Part shown: in pieces, positions 49,071-57,786 of the stretch
How positions within the stretch are numbered: position 1 is the first letter of the stretch
How the letters are laid out: every line of letters starts with the position of its first letter
From: JANQOH01 sp965200095
GTDB taxonomy: Bacteria > Pseudomonadota > Alphaproteobacteria > UBA7887
DNA: 64,000 bases
Direction of reading: 5' to 3'
NCBI GenBank assembly: GCA_965200095.1
Contig: OZ241350.1
Coordinates: forward strand, 372,001 to 436,000
The notes under the pieces: generated by a model
Seen by the model: the letters and a program-made list of their open reading frames with translations, nothing else
Told to the model about the DNA's origin: nothing
Database searches by the model: none
Position numbers and translations under genes: made by a program

Positions 49071-51490
49071 AGTTCACCCTCGGCTGGCTGCGCGAATATC
49101 TCGATACCGACGCGACGCTCGACCGCATCGTCGACCGGTTGACGGCGCTGGGTCTCGAAGTCGAATCGGTCGTCGACCGCGGCGCGGCGCTGGCGCCCTT
49201 CACCGTGGCGCGCGTGACCGAAGCGCGCCCGCACCCCGACGCGGACCGGTTGCGCGTCTGCCGCGTCGACGCCGGGAATGGGGAGGTCGATGTCGTCTGC
49301 GGCGCGCCGAACGCGCGCGCCGGCATGAAGGGGGTTTTCGCGCCGCTCGGCGCGCGCCTGCCGGGAACCGGAACGGTGCTGGAGAAACGCGCGATCCGCG
49401 GCGTGACCGGCCTGGGGATGCTGTGCTCGGAACGCGAGCTCGGCCTCTCCGACGACCATGCGGCGATCGTCGAACTGCCCGACGACGCCCCCGTCGGCGC
49501 GCCCTTCGCGCCCGTCCTCGGCCTCGACGACCCCGTCATCGACCTCGCGATCACGCCCGACCGCGGGGACTGCCTCGGCGTTCTCGGCATCGCCCGCGAC
49601 CTCGCCGCGGCGGGGCTGGGCCGCTTCGCGCCGCCGCCCGTCGCGCCCGTGGCGGGAAGCGGCCCCTCCCGTATCGAGGCGGCGCTCGACTTCCCCGCCG
49701 ACGCCGCCGGCGCGTGCCCGCTCTTCGTCGGGCGCACGATTTCCGGCGTGCGCAACCGCCCCAGCCCGGCATGGCTGCAAAACCGCCTGCGCGCCGCGGG
49801 CCTGCGCTCCGTTTCCGCACTCGTGGACATCACCAACCTGGTGACGCTGGAGCGCGCCCGCCCGCTGCATGTCTTCGACGCCGACCGGCTGTCCGGAAAC
49901 CGCCTGTGCGCCCGCCTCGCGCGCGCGGGCGAAACCCTCGAAGCGCTGGACGGCCGCACGCACGAGCTCGGGCCGGACATGACGGTCATCGCCGACGGGC
50001 GCGGCCCCGCAGCGCTTGCCGGGATCGTCGGCGGCGCGGCGACCGCCTGTGCGCCCGACACCGTCAACGTGTTCCTGGAGTCGGCCTTGTTCGACCCGGT
50101 GCGGACCGCGGCGACGGGGCGCAAATTGCGCATCGAGTCCGACGCGCGCCACCGCTTCGAGCGCGGCGTCGACCGCGCCGGGGCGGCGGAAGGCGCCGAA
50201 CGCGCCACCCGTCTGATCCTTGAACTGTGCGGCGGCGAGGCGAGCGACCCGACGGTCGCCGGCGCCGCGCCCGGGGACGGCCGCCCTGTCCGCTTCCGCC
50301 CGTCGCGGGTCCGCGCGCTCGGCGGCCTCGACATGCCGCCCGCCCGCGCCTTCGCCATTCTCGAGGCGCTCGGTTTCGCGCCCGAACCCTCGCCCGACCG
50401 CGCCCATGCGCTGTGCCGCGCGCCGTCATGGCGACACGACATCGACGGCGAGGCCGACCTGGTGGAGGAAGTGTTGCGCGTCGAAGGCTACGACGCCATC
50501 CCCGCGGTGTCGCCGCCGCGCCCCCGCGCAGTGGCGCGGCCCGGCCTGGACCCCGCGCAACGGCGCGAACGCCGCGCGCGGCGCGCGCTCGCCGCGCGCG
50601 GCCTCGACGAATGCGTCACCTGGTCGTTCCTGTCCGCCGACGCGGCGCGGCGGTTCGGCGGCGGCGCGCCGGCGCTGCGCCTCGCCAACCCGATCGGCGA
50701 GGCGCTGACCGACATGCGGCCCAGCCTGTTGCCCAATCTGGCGGCGGCGGCGGCGCGCAACCGGGCCCGCGGGCGCGCCGATTTCGGCCTGTTCGAAGTC
50801 GGCCCCGTCTATGCCGGCCGCGCCCCGGAAGACCAGACCGCAGCGGCGGGGGGCGTCCGCTGCGGCGCTACGGGACCGCGCCACTGGCTCGCGCGTCCGC
50901 GCCCCGTGGACGCCTTCGACGCCAAGGCCGACGCCCTCGCCCTCGTCGCCGCGCTCGGCGGCCCGGCGGAAAGCCTGCAAACGGCGGCGGAAGCGCCCGC
51001 CTGGTATCGTCCCGGCCAGTCGGGAGCGCTGCGTCTCGGACCGCGCAACACGGTCGCCCGGTTCGGGATGCTGCACCCGCGCGTCGCCGCTTCCTTCGAT
51101 CTCGACGGCCCGGTCGCCGCCTTCGAGGTGTTCCTCGACCGCATTCCGATGCGCTCCGGCAAGCCCCGCAAGACGGGCGGAGCCGACGCCGGGCTGCAAC
51201 CGGTGCGGCGCGATTTCGCGTTCGTCGTGGACGCGGCGTTTCCCGCCGGCGACCTGTTGCGCCTCCTGCGCGGGCTGTCCGGTAAGGTTCCGGGGAAGCA
51301 CGTCCTCTCCGACGCGATGCTGTTCGACGACTACCGCGGCAAGGGAGTGGCGGCTTCGCAAAAGTCCCTTGCGGTGTCGCTGGCCATCCACCCCCGGGAC
51401 CGCACAATGACCGACGACGAGATCCGCGCCGTCGCCGACGCCATCGTCGCCCGGGTGTGCGCGACGACGGGCGGCCGCTTGCGCGCCTGA
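49067..51490 (+). CDS. pheT: Phenylalanine-tRNA ligase beta subunit
   Basis: An 807-residue subunit. Domains in order: tRNA-binding/EMAP-like region (about 39-150, PHPDADRLRVCRVD), B3/B4 editing domain (about 205-385), B5 (about 410-480), core-like B6/B7, and the C-terminal FDX-ACB anticodon-binding domain (about 715-807, with RRDFAFVVD). It forms the alpha2-beta2 enzyme with PheS and edits mischarged Tyr-tRNA. ATG overlaps the pheS stop. Confidence 0.95.
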   Translation: MKFTLGWLREYLDTDATLDRIVDRLTALGLEVESVVDRGAALAPFTVARVTEARPHPDADRLRVCRVDAGNGEVDVVCGAPNARAGMKGVFAPLGARLPGTGTVLEKRAIRGVTGLGMLCSERELGLSDDHAAIVELPDDAPVGAPFAPVLGLDDPVIDLAITPDRGDCLGVLGIARDLAAAGLGRFAPPPVAPVAGSGPSRIEAALDFPADAAGACPLFVGRTISGVRNRPSPAWLQNRLRAAGLRSVSALVDITNLVTLERARPLHVFDADRLSGNRLCARLARAGETLEALDGRTHELGPDMTVIADGRGPAALAGIVGGAATACAPDTVNVFLESALFDPVRTAATGRKLRIESDARHRFERGVDRAGAAEGAERATRLILELCGGEASDPTVAGAAPGDGRPVRFRPSRVRALGGLDMPPARAFAILEALGFAPEPSPDRAHALCRAPSWRHDIDGEADLVEEVLRVEGYDAIPAVSPPRPRAVARPGLDPAQRRERRARRALAARGLDECVTWSFLSADAARRFGGGAPALRLANPIGEALTDMRPSLLPNLAAAAARNRARGRADFGLFEVGPVYAGRAPEDQTAAAGGVRCGATGPRHWLARPRPVDAFDAKADALALVAALGGPAESLQTAAEAPAWYRPGQSGALRLGPRNTVARFGMLHPRVAASFDLDGPVAAFEVFLDRIPMRSGKPRKTGGADAGLQPVRRDFAFVVDAAFPAGDLLRLLRGLSGKVPGKHVLSDAMLFDDYRGKGVAASQKSLAVSLAIHPRDRTMTDDEIRAVADAIVARVCATTGGRLRA

Positions 51491-51508
51491 CCGCGCGAAC
51501 CCCGCGCG

Positions 51509-52045
51509 CTATTCGAACAGTTTGAGCAGGGTGACGATAAGCGCCGCCTGACCGCCCGCGACGGCAAAGATAATCTTCACCAGGCGGGTTTCAAGGTTGG
51601 ACATACGGTTATCGAGGTTGGCAATATCCGTCTTGAGCTCCACCTTGACATCGGCGACCTCTCTTCTGACCTCGGAGATATCCTCCTTCAGTTCCGCCTT
51701 GACGCCGGCGATCTCCTTTCTGACATCGGAGATATCCTCCTTCAGTTCCGCCTTGACGCTGGCGACCTCTCTCTTGACGTCGGAGATATCCTCCTTCAGT
51801 TCCGCCTTGACGCTGGCGACCTCTCTCTTGACGTCGGAGATATCCTCCTTCAGTTCCGCCTTGACGCCGGCGTTCTCCCTTCTGATGTCGCCGATATCCG
51901 CCTTCGTCGCCGCCCCGAACGTCACGGCGTCGCGCATCGTCATGGCGATGCCTTCCGCCTGCCGACGCTCGACGCCGGCGGCCTCCATCGCGCGGGCCGC
52001 CGCCAGCGTGTCGAACCCGCCCCCCGCCTGTCCGTTGTTGCCCAT
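51509..52045 (-). CDS. DUF1640-like coiled-coil protein, array C copy 4 (longest)
   Basis: A 178-residue protein. The N-terminal head (GFDTLAAARAMEAAGV, then RRQAEGIAMTMRDAV) matches the protein at 30847. It is followed by four to five 18-residue units of the type ELKEDISDVKREVASVKA, a short linker (NLDNRMSNLETRLVK) and a C-terminal membrane helix (IIFAVAGGQAALIVTLLKLF). The DNA repeats are 54 bp. It converges with pheT. Probably a membrane-tethered coiled-coil scaffold; function unknown. Confidence 0.72.
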   Translation of the reverse strand: MGNNGQAGGGFDTLAAARAMEAAGVERRQAEGIAMTMRDAVTFGAATKADIGDIRRENAGVKAELKEDISDVKREVASVKAELKEDISDVKREVASVKAELKEDISDVRKEIAGVKAELKEDISEVRREVADVKVELKTDIANLDNRMSNLETRLVKIIFAVAGGQAALIVTLLKLFE

Positions 52046-52110
52046 GCCCTCACCCGATGCGTATCAAGCGCTTACAACGCACGCCATGTTCGCATAACCG
52101 GTGGAGAATG

Positions 52111-52371
52111 TCACACCCGGTCGAGGCTTCCGACTAATGACGGCGGAAATCCGGCTTCGACCCGTCTGGACGATTCAAGCAGCCTGACCGGGGCCGCGGT
52201 GACAGCGGTTCGAACGACCGCGACGGCGAAGATAACCCTCAGCAAACGTGCTTCCGTGCCGGCGATAGCCTCCGCCTGCCGATGTTCGACGCCTCCCGCT
52301 TCCGTCGCGCGGGCGGCCGCCGGCGTGTCGAACCCGCCTGTCGCCTGTCCGTTGTCGCCCAGCCCGGACAT
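52111..52371 (-). pseudogene. Degenerate DUF1640-like copy (array C copy 3)
   Basis: An 86-codon frame beginning MSGLGDNGQATGGFDTPAAA. The head is recognisable but about 30 codons covering the second helix and coil are missing (QAEAIAG passes directly to TEARLLRVIFAVAVV). The C-terminus runs past the usual end into spacer sequence. It is most likely a decayed paralogue. Confidence 0.55.
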
Positions 52372-52421
52372 GCGCGACGACGGGCGGCCGCTTGCGCGCC
52401 CGACCGCGCGAACCCCGCGCG

Positions 52422-52793
52422 CTATTCGAACAGTTTGAGCAGGGTGACGATGAGCGCCGTCTGACCGCCCGCGACGGCAAAGATAATCTTCACCAGGCGG
52501 GTTTCAAGGTTGGACATACGGTTATCGAGGTTGGCAATGTCCGCCTTGAGCTCCGCCTTGACGGCGGCGACCTCCCTTCTGACATCGGCGATATCCTCCT
52601 TGAGTTCCGCCTTGGCGCTGGCGTTCTCCCTTCTGATGTCGCCGATATCCGCCTTCGTCGCCGCCCCGAACGTCACGGCGTCGCGCATCGTCATGGCAAT
52701 GCCTTCCGCCTGCCGACGCTCGACGCCGGCCGCTTCCATCGCACGGGCCGCCGCCAGCGTGTCGAACCCGCCCGCCGCCTGTCCGTTGCCCAT
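52422..52793 (-). CDS. DUF1640-like coiled-coil protein, array C copy 2
   Basis: A 123-residue version of the same architecture with only two 18-residue units (ELKEDIADVRREVAAVKA). The head and the C-terminal membrane helix are nearly identical to the 51509-52045 copy, differing by a few residues. The length difference is an exact multiple of the repeat apart from small changes. Start ATG 52793; the region upstream carries a MITE-like insertion. Confidence 0.7.
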   Translation of the reverse strand: MGNGQAAGGFDTLAAARAMEAAGVERRQAEGIAMTMRDAVTFGAATKADIGDIRRENASAKAELKEDIADVRREVAAVKAELKADIANLDNRMSNLETRLVKIIFAVAGGQTALIVTLLKLFE

Positions 52794-52858
52794 ACCGCTG
52801 CCTCTTCGTGCGTCAAGCTCCATGGTTACATATCCAGTGGGGAATGTCACTCCCGAAC

Positions 52859-52997
52859 GCGACCGTGCAGCGATTCTCATTTTGGCGATGGACGTTGCCC
52901 CCCCTCGCATACGCGAGGGCAGGCTCGCTCCCGGGAACGACAGCAACCGATCCGCCGCGGCGCCATAGGCCAAAATGAGAATTGCCGGCGACCGTGC
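52859..52997. mobile_element. MITE-like insertion in an array C spacer
   Basis: Terminal inverted repeats GATTCTCATTTTGGC (52872-52886) and GCCAAAATGAGAATT (52969-52983) border a segment of about 110 bp. It has an internal palindrome (CCCTCGCATACGCGAGGG) and no gene. The 10-bp direct repeat GCGACCGTGC flanks it at 52859-52868 and 52988-52997. The corresponding spacer near 52100-52150 lacks the segment. Confidence 0.5.
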
Positions 52998-53072
52998 CGT
53001 CTGCCGGTCAGGCCTCCCGGCGAATGACAGCGGAAATCCGGCTTCGACCCGTTCGCATCCCGCGAGGCGCAG

Positions 53073-53330
53073 CTAAAGCAGTCTGACCAGCGTCACGATA
53101 ACGGCGGTCTGAACGACCGCGACGGTGAAGATAACCTTCAACAAACGGGTTTCCATGCTGGCGATAGCCACCCTGACGTCGCCGATATCGGTTTTCGTCG
53201 CCATCTCATGCGTTACGGCATCGCGCACGGTCGCAGCGATAGCCTTCGCCTGCCGACGCTCGACGCCGGCCGCTTCCATCGCACGGACCGCCGTCAGCGT
53301 GTCGACCCCCCGCCTGCCGTTGTTGCCCAT
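53073..53330 (-). CDS. DUF1640-like protein without coil repeats, array C copy 1
   Basis: An 85-residue minimal version: head (VDTLTAVRAMEAAGV, RRQAKAIAATVRDAV, ATKTDIGDVRVAI), a very short linker (SMETRLLK) and a C-terminal membrane helix (VIFTVAVVQTAVIVTLVRLL). It may represent the ancestral unit to which coil repeats were added. Divergent from the UbiH-like gene; the spacer module AACCGGTGGAGAATGTCA is shared with the 52045 upstream region. Confidence 0.65.
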   Translation of the reverse strand: MGNNGRRGVDTLTAVRAMEAAGVERRQAKAIAATVRDAVTHEMATKTDIGDVRVAIASMETRLLKVIFTVAVVQTAVIVTLVRLL

Positions 53331-53397
53331 GCCCCCACCCGATGCGTATCAAGCGCCTGCGGCGAACATCATGTTCGCATAACCGGTGGAGAATGTC

Positions 53398-54579
53398 ATG
53401 CCCGGATACGATGCCGACCTCCTCGTCGTCGGCGCGGGCCCCGTCGGACTCGGTATTGCCTGCACCCTTGCGAACCGGGGGCTTTCCGTAATCCTCATGG
53501 ACGCGCGCGACCCGGCGGCCGGTCTCGACGCGGCGTTCGACGGCCGCGCTTCCGCCATCGCCTCCGGGTCCGTCCCCATCCTCGAAGACGCGGGCGTCTG
53601 GAGCGCCCTCGCCGGCGACGCCGAACCGATCCACGAGATCCGCGTCAGCGACGGCGACTCGCGGATGTTCCTCCATTTCCACCGAGCGGAACTCGGTCGG
53701 GGACCGCTCGGCTACATGGTCGAGAACCGGTTTCTTCGGCGCGCCCTTTACCTTCGCGCCGCGGCGCTGGACGGCGTCGCCCTCCTCGCGCCGCGGCGCG
53801 TTGCGGCGATGACATCCGCCGGACCCCGCCTGCGCGCAACCCTCGACGACGGGACGGTCGTGAAGGCGCGGCTTGCCGTCGCGGCGGACGGCAAGCACTC
53901 CGCCGCCCGCGCGCGCGCCGGCATCGCCGCGCACCGTCGCCGCTATCGCCAGACGGCGTTCGTCTGCACCGTCGCGCACGAATTCCCCCACGGCGGAGCG
54001 GCGCAGGAACGCTTCCTTCCCGGCGGTCCCTTCGCCGTCCTTCCCCTGACGCGCGACCGGTCGTCGCTGGTGTGGACCGAGCATGAGAGAGCCGGCGACG
54101 CCGTCGCCGCGCTCGACGACGACCGCTTCCTCGACGCCGTGCGGCGCCGCATCGGCGACGGGTTGGGAGCGCTGTCGCTCGCCGGGCCGCGCAGTCGCTA
54201 CCCGGTGGAGCGCGTGCGCGCGCGACGCCTTACCGCGCCGCGGCTGGCGCTGGCCGGCGACGCCGCCCGGGCGATCCACCCCATCGCCGGCCAGGGTCTC
54301 AATCTCGGCCTGCGCGATGTCGCGGCGCTCGCCGACACGGTGCTCGATACCGCCCGCCTGGGCCTCGATATCGGCGGCGGCGATGCGCTGCGGCGTTACG
54401 AACGCCGGCGGCGCTCCGACTCGTTGACCATGACCGTCGCCACCGATGGTCTGAACCGCCTGTTCGTCGCCGGGCCCGCGCCGGTGCGGGCGGCCCGCCG
54501 TCTCGGCCTCGCCGCAGTGAACCGGACGCCGGCGCTCAAGCGGGTCTTCATGCGCCGCGCCATGGGCGTGGCGTCATGA
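53398..54579 (+). CDS. UbiH/UbiF/COQ6-family FAD monooxygenase
   Basis: A 393-residue flavoprotein hydroxylase. FAD motifs: VVGAGPVGLGIACTLA (about 9-24), the DG motif around AVAADGKHSAAR, and LAGDAARAIHPIAGQGLN (about 284-301), diagnostic of the ubiquinone-hydroxylase family. It probably hydroxylates the ring in ubiquinone synthesis; which position cannot be decided. ATG 53398 (MPGYDADLLVVG) is preferred; a GTG at 53386 lies in the AACCGGTGGAGAATG spacer repeat. Its end overlaps the convergent dioxygenase by 6 nt. Confidence 0.9.
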   Translation: MPGYDADLLVVGAGPVGLGIACTLANRGLSVILMDARDPAAGLDAAFDGRASAIASGSVPILEDAGVWSALAGDAEPIHEIRVSDGDSRMFLHFHRAELGRGPLGYMVENRFLRRALYLRAAALDGVALLAPRRVAAMTSAGPRLRATLDDGTVVKARLAVAADGKHSAARARAGIAAHRRRYRQTAFVCTVAHEFPHGGAAQERFLPGGPFAVLPLTRDRSSLVWTEHERAGDAVAALDDDRFLDAVRRRIGDGLGALSLAGPRSRYPVERVRARRLTAPRLALAGDAARAIHPIAGQGLNLGLRDVAALADTVLDTARLGLDIGGGDALRRYERRRRSDSLTMTVATDGLNRLFVAGPAPVRAARRLGLAAVNRTPALKRVFMRRAMGVAS

Positions 54580-55680
54580 GGCGCCGGCGATGGCGTCCGG
54601 GTCGACCGCGCCGTCCGCGCGACGGCGCCGCGGACGCCGGTCCGCCCCGCGGCGGAGTTCGTCGGCCGTCCAGCCGAGCCGGCCGTGACGCCCGACGCCG
54701 TAACGCACCGTCGCTTCGTCGGAGAACGCGCGGAACCCGGGCGCGTCGAACCAGATGCGCATGAGCAAGCGGCGGCGCTCCGCTTCCGCTTGCGGCTCAT
54801 GCGCGGCGCGCCCGTGCATGACCGTGTAGTTGTTGCAGAACTGCGCGTCGCCCGCGCCGAAAGCGAACTCGAAGCATGTCTCCCGCGCGACCTCGTCGAC
54901 GAAATCGAACAACGCTTCCTCGTCGGCGGCGAGGCGCCGTCCGACCCTCTGCGCCGCGGATTCGATCCAGTGACGGTTGTATCGCGCCGACACCGTTTCT
55001 CCCGTCCGGCTGAACAGCGGCACGCGATATTCCGACGCCGGCGCCTCGTCCGCGCCGTGCTCCTCCATGCGGTCCCAGACGAAGCCCCGCCGCGCCCCCG
55101 CCATCCACTCCGGGCGGCGGGCGAGGACGGCGTTGTGAACCGTCATCGAACTCGCGACGCGGCTCGGCGGGTTGTCGGGCGCCTGTCTCACGCACAACAG
55201 GGAAACCGCGTCGGCGAGGTCGACATGCAGCGGCGCCTCGCGCGGGAAGCCGACCGCCCGCGTCCCCTGGTTCGGGCGCAGCGGTCCCTCGGTGACATAG
55301 TGGATCAACCCGCCGTCGCCGTTCTGGCTCACCGCCGTCCCGAGATGGGCGCAGAAGCCCCAATACATGACCTCGATTTCGTCGAGTCCGTGACCTTCGA
55401 CGGGGAAACCGCGCAACAACGCGAACCCGCGCCCGTCGCGCAATTCGCGCCCGATACGCGCGGCGACGGACGCCAGACGCGGCAGCGGAAACGCCGCGGC
55501 GTCGATGTCCGCAAAACCGGGTCCGGCTTTGCGCGCCGTCGCCATCGCCGCGCGCAATTCGTCGCGCCCGGCGCCGTCGAGGACGAACTCCCATGAGCGG
55601 TCGCGTTCGAGATCGGCGCCGCGCCACACGCTCGCCCCGCAGACGGGCGAGTCATCCGCTCCGTCGTTCACTGCCGCCAT
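54574..55680 (-). CDS. TauD/TfdA-family Fe(II)/2-oxoglutarate dioxygenase
   Basis: A 368-residue double-stranded beta-helix enzyme. The metal ligands are His152 and Asp154 (LHVDLADAVSL) and a distal His at 289 (NYTVMHGRAAHE), with an Arg near 304-308 for 2-oxoglutarate. FALLRGFPVEG and GDAQFCNNYTVMH are family blocks. Substrate unknown; gamma-butyrobetaine/taurine-type relatives hydroxylate small acids. Start ATG 55680 (MAAVNDGADDSP) overlaps the end of dnaQ by 13 nt. Confidence 0.86.
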   Translation of the reverse strand: MAAVNDGADDSPVCGASVWRGADLERDRSWEFVLDGAGRDELRAAMATARKAGPGFADIDAAAFPLPRLASVAARIGRELRDGRGFALLRGFPVEGHGLDEIEVMYWGFCAHLGTAVSQNGDGGLIHYVTEGPLRPNQGTRAVGFPREAPLHVDLADAVSLLCVRQAPDNPPSRVASSMTVHNAVLARRPEWMAGARRGFVWDRMEEHGADEAPASEYRVPLFSRTGETVSARYNRHWIESAAQRVGRRLAADEEALFDFVDEVARETCFEFAFGAGDAQFCNNYTVMHGRAAHEPQAEAERRRLLMRIWFDAPGFRAFSDEATVRYGVGRHGRLGWTADELRRGADRRPRRRRADGAVDPDAIAGAS

Positions 55681-56336
55681 ATCGGGTCCTTCAGCTTGTC
55701 GACGAACGCTTCGTGCGCAGCGAGCTCGGCGGCGCCGGGCATGTGCGGACGCGGCGCGCGAATTTCCGCCTCGACGGCCGGACCGGGCGCCGTCGCGCTC
55801 TGTCCGGGAAGGGTCAGGGACGGTTGCCGGCCGCCGATGAGCTCTACATAGACATCGGCGAGCAGTTCCGCATCGAGCAGTGCGCCGTGCCGCGTGCGCG
55901 CCGAATTGTCGATGCCGAAGCGCTGGCACAAGGCGTCGAGGCTTGCCGGCGATCCCGGAAATTTCCGCCGCGCGAGGGTCACGGTATCCGTGGCCCGTCC
56001 GGCGTCGATGGGCGGTTTGCCTGCGCGCTCGAGCTCGGCGTTCAGAAACCCCAAATCGAACCCGGCATTGTGGGCGACCACCCGGGAATCGCCGATAAAC
56101 GCCAGAAGCCCGTCGGCCACGGCGGCGAAAAGAGGCTTGCCGGCGAGTTTCGCGGCGTCGAGACCGTGAATATCGACGGCTTCCGACGGCACGTCGCGTT
56201 CGGGGTCCACATATTCATGAAAGGTCGCGCCGGTCGCTATGCGGTTGACCATCTCGACGCAGCCGACCTCCACCACGCGATGCCCCGCGGCGGGGTCCAG
56301 CCCCGTGGTTTCGGTATCGATCACGATCTCGCGCAT
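55668..56336 (-). CDS. dnaQ: DNA polymerase III epsilon subunit (3'-5' exonuclease)
   Basis: A 222-residue DEDDh exonuclease. ExoI is VIDTETTGLDP (about 6-16), ExoII is HNAGFDLGFLN and ExoIII is HGALLDAELLADVY. The C-terminal tail after about residue 175 is the flexible linker that contacts the polymerase alpha subunit. It proofreads replication. Its start overlaps the coaE stop by 16 nt, in the conserved maf-aroE-coaE-dnaQ order of Alphaproteobacteria. Confidence 0.94.
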   Translation of the reverse strand: MREIVIDTETTGLDPAAGHRVVEVGCVEMVNRIATGATFHEYVDPERDVPSEAVDIHGLDAAKLAGKPLFAAVADGLLAFIGDSRVVAHNAGFDLGFLNAELERAGKPPIDAGRATDTVTLARRKFPGSPASLDALCQRFGIDNSARTRHGALLDAELLADVYVELIGGRQPSLTLPGQSATAPGPAVEAEIRAPRPHMPGAAELAAHEAFVDKLKDPIWRQ

Positions 56337-56947
56337 ATCCGACTCCGCCGCGACGCCGCGATTGTGAGGACGCGGCGCACGACGCGCAAGGCGACGCGGC
56401 GGCCGAGCCCCGTCGGCACGACGAAATCGGCCCGTCGCCGTTTCTCCGCATCCGGCGTCTGCCGCTTCAGGATCGCGTCGAACGCCGCGACGGTCATCCC
56501 CGGCCGGGCGAGCGCGCGGCGGCGCTGCACCCACGCCGGCGCCGAGACGACGACGACGATATCGCAGCGGCGCTCGCCGCCGGTCTCGAAGAGCAGCGGG
56601 ATATCGAGCACGACGACAGGCGCGCCGAGGGCGCGCGCGGCGCGCAGAAAGCGCGCCCTCGCCAGGCCGACGAGAGGGTGAAGCAGGGATTCGAGCCGGG
56701 CGAGCGCAGCATCGTTCCCGAACACGGAGCGACCGAGCGCCCGACGGTCGACGGCGCCGCGCCGCACCGCGTCCGGAAAGGCTTCGGCAACCGGCGCAAA
56801 ACCGGCGCCGCCGGGCGCGAGCGCCTTGTGGACCTCGACGTCGGCGTCGAACACCGGCGCGCCGAGGCGCGCGAACATGCGCGCCGTCTCGCTCTTGCCC
56901 ATGGCGATCGAGCCGGTGAGGCCGACCCGCAACGGGCGTCGCTTCAT
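56321..56947 (-). CDS. coaE: Dephospho-CoA kinase
   Basis: A 208-residue P-loop kinase. Walker A GSIAMGKS is at residues 12-19, with VFDADVEVHKAL (substrate Asp) and LDIPLLFETGGE further on. It phosphorylates the 3'-hydroxyl of dephospho-CoA in the last step of coenzyme A synthesis. ATG 56947 overlaps the aroE stop by 4 nt. The C-terminal 15 residues are unusually Arg/Ser-rich. Confidence 0.94.
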   Translation of the reverse strand: MKRRPLRVGLTGSIAMGKSETARMFARLGAPVFDADVEVHKALAPGGAGFAPVAEAFPDAVRRGAVDRRALGRSVFGNDAALARLESLLHPLVGLARARFLRAARALGAPVVVLDIPLLFETGGERRCDIVVVVSAPAWVQRRRALARPGMTVAAFDAILKRQTPDAEKRRRADFVVPTGLGRRVALRVVRRVLTIAASRRSRICARS

Positions 56948-57786
56948 TCGAGAGCAGCGAGGACGAACCGCCGCAGACTGTCGTCGACCCGGGGATCGAC
57001 TCCGAACCATGCGGCGAAACCCGGCCTCGCCTGATGCAGCAGCATCCCCAGCCCGTCCACGCAGCGCGCGCCGCGCCGCGCCGCCGCCGCCAGCAACGGG
57101 GTGGTCAACGGCGTATAGACGATGTCGGCGACGACGGCGCCCTCCGCCAGAGCGTCGAGAGGCAGATCGAGCGCCGGCTTGCCCGCGAGCCCCCCTGCCG
57201 TGGCGTTCGCGACGAGCGCAGCCCCTCCGACGGCGGCGGCGCGGTCCGCCCACGGCGCGGCCATGCATGGCGCTCCGAACTCCCGCGCCAGCGCCGTCGC
57301 CCGGGCGTCGGTGCGGTTGCAGAGGCGCACTTCGCCGTATCCCGCATCGAGCAGTGCGACGATGAGCGCCCGCGCCGCGCCGCCGGCGCCGACGACCAGA
57401 GCGGCGCCCTCCGCTCGCCAGTCGGGAAGCGCGGCGCGCAGGCTTTCGACGAACCCGTACGCGTCGGTGTTGCTCCCGCGCAACACGCCGTCTGCGCCGA
57501 CCGACACGGTGTTGACGGCGCCGATGCGCCGCGCCGCGCCGTCCGCTTCGTCGCAGATGCGAAGCGCCTCTTCCTTGTGCGGGATGGTGATGTTGGCGCC
57601 TGCGAAACCGAGCGCGGGGAGCGCCCGCAACGCCTCGCCGAGACGCCCCGGCGGAACCGCCATCGGCACATAGGCGCCGTCTACGCCATACTTCTCCAGC
57701 CAGTAGCCGTGCAGCCGCGGCGAGCGCGAATGCCCGACCGGCCAGCCGACGATCCCCGCAACCCGCGCCTTCGCCGACAGGATCAC
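56944..57786 (-). CDS. aroE: Shikimate dehydrogenase
   Basis: A 280-residue NADP-dependent enzyme from a GTG start at 57786 overlapping the maf stop. Substrate-binding features are WPVGHSRSPRLHG and NITIPHKEEA, with the catalytic Lys/Asp pair (K in PHKE, D in GSNTDAYGF). The nucleotide motif is VVGAGGAARAL. It reduces 3-dehydroshikimate to shikimate in aromatic amino acid synthesis. Confidence 0.94.
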   Translation of the reverse strand: MILSAKARVAGIVGWPVGHSRSPRLHGYWLEKYGVDGAYVPMAVPPGRLGEALRALPALGFAGANITIPHKEEALRICDEADGAARRIGAVNTVSVGADGVLRGSNTDAYGFVESLRAALPDWRAEGAALVVGAGGAARALIVALLDAGYGEVRLCNRTDARATALAREFGAPCMAAPWADRAAAVGGAALVANATAGGLAGKPALDLPLDALAEGAVVADIVYTPLTTPLLAAAARRGARCVDGLGMLLHQARPGFAAWFGVDPRVDDSLRRFVLAALE

